From the NCBI GenBank assembly GCA_019244945.1, contig JAFASD010000344.1, forward strand, positions 1 through 10,678: 10,678 nt of DNA, written 5' to 3'. The stretch is from Acidobacteriaceae bacterium (GTDB taxonomy: Bacteria > Acidobacteriota > Terriglobia > Bryobacterales > Bryobacteraceae). Within the stretch, counting starts at the first letter, position 1. Each line of letters opens with the position of its first letter. Below the pieces are notes generated by a model, which was not told where the DNA came from, searched no databases, and saw only the letters and a program-made list of their open reading frames with translations. Below are positions 7,392-10,678 of this stretch, piece by piece. The position numbers and the translations under genes were made by a program.

Positions 7392-7779
7392 ATGAATCGA
7401 AGTGTCAGGCTTCTGCTCGCTGCGCTCCTTTCGATTGCCGGATCGATCGTCTGGGCGGCGCAATCATTTCTCAATCGGCTTTCCGATCACTATCGCGAAT
7501 CAGAACCAGAACCCCTACGCGGCACCGATCATCACCGTGTTACACCATTCTGCTGATTACTTTTACGATTAATCATGGTCAGAAGTGATGGCTTATACGG
7601 GCGAAAAAGGTCAAGCGGAAGCGTGGCTGCCCAACGGCGGCTGCAGCCCCTCTGGCAAGTTCGGAAGCACACCGCCATGCGGTCATTACAATCCAGCGTT
7701 TTCATCACTAACAGGCATTCCGCAATTTATCGCGAACGGCAGTTATGTTGGATTTCAGGGGACGGATCGGCTCGGGTGA
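7392..7779 (+). pseudogene. Broken gene for a secreted protein
   Basis: An ATG at 7392 begins a clear signal peptide (MNRSVRLLLAALLSIAGSIV, then WAAQ). Protein-like sequence then continues in another frame: PITIANQNQNPYAAPIITVL, then HHSADYFYD. A TAA at 7570-7572 interrupts it, and it resumes in the same frame with SEVMAYTGEKGQAEAWLPNG up to GSYVGFQGTDRLG and a TGA at 7777-7779. The pattern 'NPY..I..V.DHS...AYTGEKG' reminds me of the N-terminal part of secreted M23-peptidase-like proteins of soil bacteria, but this is from memory and weak. At least one frameshift (about 7470) and one stop are needed to explain it, and the expected C-terminal domain is missing. A dead remnant is the best reading. 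Confidence 0.45.
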
Positions 7780-7835
7780 ATGAACACGATCATCTATGAG
7801 GTCGATGTGAAACGGCTTCTACGACGCCTCTATGA

Positions 7836-8054
7836 TATGGACCTCCGGCTATTCAAGATCCGATGGGAGTTTCTGGTTATATTTATCCGTGTTCCTCAGA
7901 TGTGAAACTGGCCGATGCTAAATCAAAGCTCGCGACTGCCGTCAACAGGGCCGAGAAGGCATATCAAGCGGAACAGGCTGGCAAAATAAACGATTCTTTC
8001 GATTGGTGGAAGTTGCTTTTTGGCGAGCGCTTTCCTAATTACTATTACCGACCC
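7836..8054 (+). pseudogene. C-terminal remnant of a CD-NTase (SMODS-type nucleotidyltransferase of a CBASS system)
   Basis: About 73 codons read IQDPMGVSGYIYPC, then a helical stretch LADAKSKLATAVNRAEKAYQ, then AEQAGKINDSFDWWKLLFGE and RFPNYY. The elements DPMGVSG, 'A..RAEKA..AE..GK..DAF.WW..LFG..FP.YY' are what I know from the C-terminal helical part of CD-NTases. These enzymes make cyclic oligonucleotide second messengers on phage infection. A TGA at 7833-7835 bounds the frame upstream, and neither the nucleotidyltransferase core (GS and DxD motifs) nor any other part is seen in the preceding 900 bp, which holds other material. So the gene is truncated by about 80 percent and cannot be catalytic. 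It runs in frame, without its own stop, into the effector. Its place directly upstream of an S-4TM gene strongly supports the call. Confidence 0.7.
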
Positions 8055-8973
8055 GTGAACTCAATCGCTCAAACGCAACTTGAACCTAAGCAGTTAGATC
8101 GCTTGGCGGCTCAACGGGAGCTCTATTCGAAGGCGAAACGAGTACAAACCTGGCAAATTGTATTGAGCGTCCCTTGTGTTATCGCTTGGTCTTTCGCCGT
8201 GATTTATACCCAGTCCTGAGGCCTTATGCCGCCCTATGGGCAATCGTGATTACTTTACTAGACACAATCGCACTGGATCGTTGGCAGAAGAATCTCAAGT
8301 ACAAAGCCGCTAGTATTCAAGAGCGTTTCGATTGCGACGTTCTGGAACTGCCTTGGCCGGAGCTCAAAGTACGATACCCCGATGCAGAGCTTATCGCAGA
8401 GCAATCATCCCAATATCGGCGTATTGACCCTAATTACAAGACGCTTCGCAATTGGTATGCTCCGTCGTTGAGCGTCTTCCGATTCATCTGGCGCGGATGG
8501 TGTGTCAGCGGTCCAGCTGCTGGTGGGATGCGAGGCTTCGACGAAGGTACGCTGTTTGGGTGCTCGTTGGTCTAAGTGCTTTTTCGACTCTTATTGTCAC
8601 ACTTAGCTTGATTCAAGGTGCAACGATTGAGAACCTAATTTCGACCGGCATCACACCGTTGATGCCAGGCATCATGCTCGCTATGAAAGCGTATTTCGAC
8701 CAAGACGATGCCGCGATCAGAGCGGATGCCCTTAAGGGTTTTTCAGAAAGCCTTTGGCGGAAGGGAATGGAGAGCGGTCCAGTAGCAGACGAACTCTTGG
8801 TCGAATGCAGGCAACTCCAAGATGAGATACTTGAACATCGGCGTCGCAGCCCTTTGTTGTTCGATTGGGTTTATCAGCTGCTTCGGCGGGAGGACGAACA
8901 GTTTATGAATACAGGCGCAGAGGCGCTTGTCGAGGAGGCGTCGCGCGCCCGCCGATATTCTGCACAGATTTAG
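8055..8973 (+). pseudogene. S-4TM family (SMODS-associated 4TM) putative pore-forming effector, two frameshifts
   Basis: Read in three frames, this gives a full-length S-4TM protein of about 306 residues. Part 1 (8055 to about 8205) has QLDRLAAQRELYSKAKRVQ and the first membrane helix. Part 2 (about 8205 to 8460) has a second helix, LDRWQKNLKYKAASIQERFD, CDVLELPW and the YKTLRNWY motif. Part 3 (about 8463-8973) has ERLPIHLARMVCQRSSCWWD, ARLRRRYA, two more helices and the terminal RQLQDEILEHRRRSPLLFDW with EDEQFMN. These are hallmark segments of the S-4TM family, in which a cyclic nucleotide from the partner CD-NTase is thought to trigger membrane damage. Each break is repaired by adding one base. 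The likely first codon is GTG at 8055 (family start resembles MNSI) with no ribosome binding site. It is either a pseudogene or a gene with sequencing errors; the truncated CD-NTase upstream favours decay. Confidence 0.8.
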
Positions 8974-9178
8974 ACGATTCTCTAGATGTGACTCCAGGCG
9001 AGATGCAGTGTAGATGATTTTGAGGATACGGAAAACCAGGGGTTCCATAAACTTCAACAAAGCTCAATAGGCGACGGGCATCTCATCGAAACAAAGCACG
9101 TTGAAAATAAGGCACGTTGGCAGAAGGCTCAATACTGCCTTGGGCTCGGAGGGTACCCTATGTAGGTGAGTCTTTAGA

Positions 9179-9209
9179 TTCAACAACTTACAAATCTCAG
9201 CTTGTTGAA
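9179..9209. repeat. Inverted repeat with 15-nt loop
   Basis: TTCAACAA (9179-9186) and TTGTTGAA (9202-9209) are perfect 8-bp arms. There is no T-run after either arm, so an intrinsic terminator is not supported. It lies between the effector remnant and the tRNA-like fragment; its function is unknown. Confidence 0.4.
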
Positions 9210-9313
9210 CTCTGTGGAAACCACATCTACGATCTTGACTACATCCGGCAGACGGAACGAAAGTGCGTGTTAAACCGCTGAAGATAATTGGGCGTTTGTC
9301 ATTCTAGACCGAG

Positions 9314-9348
9314 GGGAGCGCACCTGCCTTTGCGGCAGGGGATCGGAG
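9314..9348 (+). repeat. Degenerate partial copy of tRNA-Pro (possible att remnant)
   Basis: AGCGCACCTGCCTT (9317-9330) is identical to 6817-6830 in the tRNA-Pro. Over 9311-9350, 29 of 40 positions match the tRNA without gaps at an offset of 2,500 bp. An anticodon-like hairpin is kept (CCTGC, loop CTTTGCG, GCAGG), followed by GGGATCGGAG in place of GGGGTCGCAG. Acceptor and T stems are absent, so this is not a functional tRNA. It may be the decayed distal attachment site of an element integrated at the tRNA, or just a scrap of a tRNA gene. Confidence 0.4.
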
Positions 9349-9473
9349 TACGAGCCGAATTTGCAGGTTTAGGCACTTGCAGCAATACTCCCCCTTCTGA
9401 CCAGCACCATTTGTTGTACCCCAGCTAACTATTACGTAGTACATTAAGGGTTACACGAAGGTTGGGGGTGTTA

Positions 9474-10678
9474 ATGTCACGAGGTAGATACTTGTGGTTG
9501 TTCTTCTTCGTAGTCGCCTCGCGGTTAGGCTATTCTCAGGGGGCGAGCCCGTTCCAACAAGTCGCAGGCTCATTAAAACAGATTCAGGTGGCGCCAGATG
9601 GGGCCGCCTGGGGACTTAACAGCGCCGGTTCAATATATAACTTCAGCCCAGCAACGCAAAGCTGGACGCAAATCCCTGGGGCCTTAGTTGAAATTTCTGT
9701 TGGCGCGAACGGTGTCGTATGGGGTTTAAATGCGCAGGAGGAGATTTACCGATGGGACTTACAAGCACAGAATTGGACATATATTCCGGGCAGTCTTCGG
9801 CAGATCTCGGTCGGTGCAGACGGGGACGTATGGGGAATAAATGATGGCGATCAAATCTATCACTTCGATCCTATCAATCAGAGCTGGCAGCAGGTTCCAG
9901 GCAGTTTAGTTCAAATCGCCGTTGGTTTCGATGCTGCCGTGTGGGGACTCAACGCGCAGCAGCAAATATATCGATTTAATCCTGGTTCTTACAAGTTTGA
10001 GCAAGTACCGGGCTTCTTATCTCAGATCGCAGTCGGAAGCGACGGTGATGTATGGGGGATCAACAGTGCTCAACAAATTTCGCATTTTAATACCCTTTAT
10101 CAGAACTGGGAAAACGTTTCCGGAACGCTTGTGCAACTGAGCGTCGGTTCGGCCACTCAAGTCTGGGGTCTGAGTGCGACGGGGGGAATCTATCATTTCG
10201 ACTCGCAATCGCAGACCTGGCTGCAGGTATCGGGGGCCTTACAACAAATCGCGGCGAGCTCAAACGCGTCGGTGTGGGGATTAAATGCCTCCGGGAGTAT
10301 CTATGCCCTTGGGGCAACGGAAACCACTCCAATTTGGAAACAATTGCCAGGCTCATTGACTCAAGTGGCCGCGGGGCCTGATGGCAACCTATGGGGCCTC
10401 AACTCCACTGGTTCAATCTACCACTTCAATTCGCTCATTCAAGCGTGGGACTACGTTCCGGGCCTGCTCGTTCAAATCGCGGTCGGATTCGCTGGAGATG
10501 TCTGGGGCCTTAATGCCTCGGGACAGATCTGGCGTTATAATTCGCAAGGACAAACGTGGGACTCCGTCCCGGGCAACCTCTCTTATTTAGCCGTCGGTGG
10601 TGACAAGGACGTTTGGGGCCTGAACAAACAAAATCAAATTGGCGCTACAATCCTTCCTCACAAAACTGGACCAACATC
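9474..10678 (+). CDS. Secreted tectonin-type beta-propeller repeat protein (partial, frameshift near the end)
   Basis: The ATG at 9474 follows a purine-rich AAGGTTGGGGGTG. A signal peptide (RYLWLFFFVVASRLGYSQ) is followed by ten repeats of about 37 residues with the pattern 'VPGSL.QI.VG.DGDVWGLN..G.IY.F......W', typical of tectonin/TECPR beta-propellers, which in other proteins bind carbohydrate or other ligands. The product should be exported. A six-bladed propeller would be complete within the visible part, so this protein probably carries two propellers or a longer array. The reading frame is open to the right edge. In the tenth repeat one T is missing at about 10638-10641, where restoring it gives the expected IWRYNPSSQNWTNI and leaving it out gives unrelated residues. 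The gene is therefore either broken or the sequence has an error there. No terminator or stop is in view. Confidence 0.8.
   Translation, partial: MSRGRYLWLFFFVVASRLGYSQGASPFQQVAGSLKQIQVAPDGAAWGLNSAGSIYNFSPATQSWTQIPGALVEISVGANGVVWGLNAQEEIYRWDLQAQNWTYIPGSLRQISVGADGDVWGINDGDQIYHFDPINQSWQQVPGSLVQIAVGFDAAVWGLNAQQQIYRFNPGSYKFEQVPGFLSQIAVGSDGDVWGINSAQQISHFNTLYQNWENVSGTLVQLSVGSATQVWGLSATGGIYHFDSQSQTWLQVSGALQQIAASSNASVWGLNASGSIYALGATETTPIWKQLPGSLTQVAAGPDGNLWGLNSTGSIYHFNSLIQAWDYVPGLLVQIAVGFAGDVWGLNASGQIWRYNSQGQTWDSVPGNLSYLAVGGDKDVWGLNKQNQIGATILPHKTGPT
9550..10678 (+). repeat. Tandem 111-bp coding repeats (propeller blades)
   Basis: The TGG codon of the repeated WGLN/WGIN/WGLS motif falls at 9609, 9720, 9831, 9942, 10053, 10164, 10275, 10392, 10503 and 10614. 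The spacing is 111 bp each time except 117 bp between the seventh and eighth, where two residues are inserted (near GATETTPIWK). The DNA of the units has diverged, so these are old protein repeats and not recent duplications. Confidence 0.9.

Larger units (their letters stand above)
8974..9473. other. Gene-free stretch between the effector remnant and the propeller gene
   Basis: No gene is seen. The stretch holds an 8-bp inverted repeat at 9179-9209, a direct repeat of GCACGTTG (near 9096-9120) and a tRNA-like fragment at 9314-9348. The right end contains the leader of the propeller gene, where no clear -35/-10 pair could be fixed. Confidence 0.5.

Noticed and set aside
8743..9060. Minus-strand open frame opposite the end of the effector
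   Set aside because: It overlaps the conserved C-terminal part of the S-4TM protein, which explains the open frame.
9314..9348. Second tRNA gene
   Set aside because: Only an anticodon-arm-like hairpin is kept; acceptor and T stems are missing.
9922..10140. Short plus-strand frames inside the propeller gene (also 10381-10590)
   Set aside because: They are alternative frames of the 111-bp repeat coding region, and the WGLN repeat frame is clearly the real one.
1..10678. CRISPR array or intact transposase
   Set aside because: No short direct repeats with regular unique spacers were seen. The only regular repeats are protein-coding blades, and no intact insertion sequence is present.

Overview
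The window looks like a chromosomal segment of a Gram-negative soil-type bacterium, most likely an Acidobacteriota member. That placement is inferred from an OmpL-like outer-membrane porin, a FecR-domain exported protein, a membrane-anchored J-domain protein with a long low-complexity linker, and the general codon style. No single marker gene proves it.

Left part (1-6650): intact, ordinary chromosomal genes. On the minus strand a likely three-gene operon runs from an OmpL-like porin (3860-2670) to an APC-superfamily permease (2621-813) and then a PP2C-type Ser/Thr phosphatase (800 to the left edge). The porin and permease would give a route across the two membranes for an unidentified, probably amino-acid-like or organic-amine substrate. 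The phosphatase starts 12 nt after the permease stop and in the same reading frame. Next comes a divergent pair: a FecR-domain exported protein (minus, 4633-4007) with a good sigma70-type promoter, and a membrane-anchored J-domain protein (plus, 4724-6112). A small exported or membrane protein (minus, 6648-6127) faces the J-domain gene.

Middle (6796-6872): a complete tRNA-Pro(TGG) with encoded CCA. From its 3' end to about 9350 the sequence is gene-poor and visibly decayed. It holds a possible recombinase scrap, a broken secreted-protein gene, and the most interesting item: the C-terminal remnant of a CD-NTase (cGAS/DncV-like nucleotidyltransferase, SMODS type) followed directly by an S-4TM (SMODS-associated four-transmembrane) effector of full length but carrying two single-base frameshifts. 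This is the footprint of a CBASS-type anti-phage system. A degenerate copy of the D-arm/anticodon-arm part of the tRNA-Pro lies at 9314-9348, as would be expected of a decayed island integrated at the tRNA gene.

Right part (9474 to the right edge): the start of a secreted tectonin-type beta-propeller protein with ten very regular 37-residue repeats visible. A single missing base in the last visible blade shifts its frame. All frameshifts in the right part are compatible with one-base losses, so both genuine decay and assembly error must be considered.
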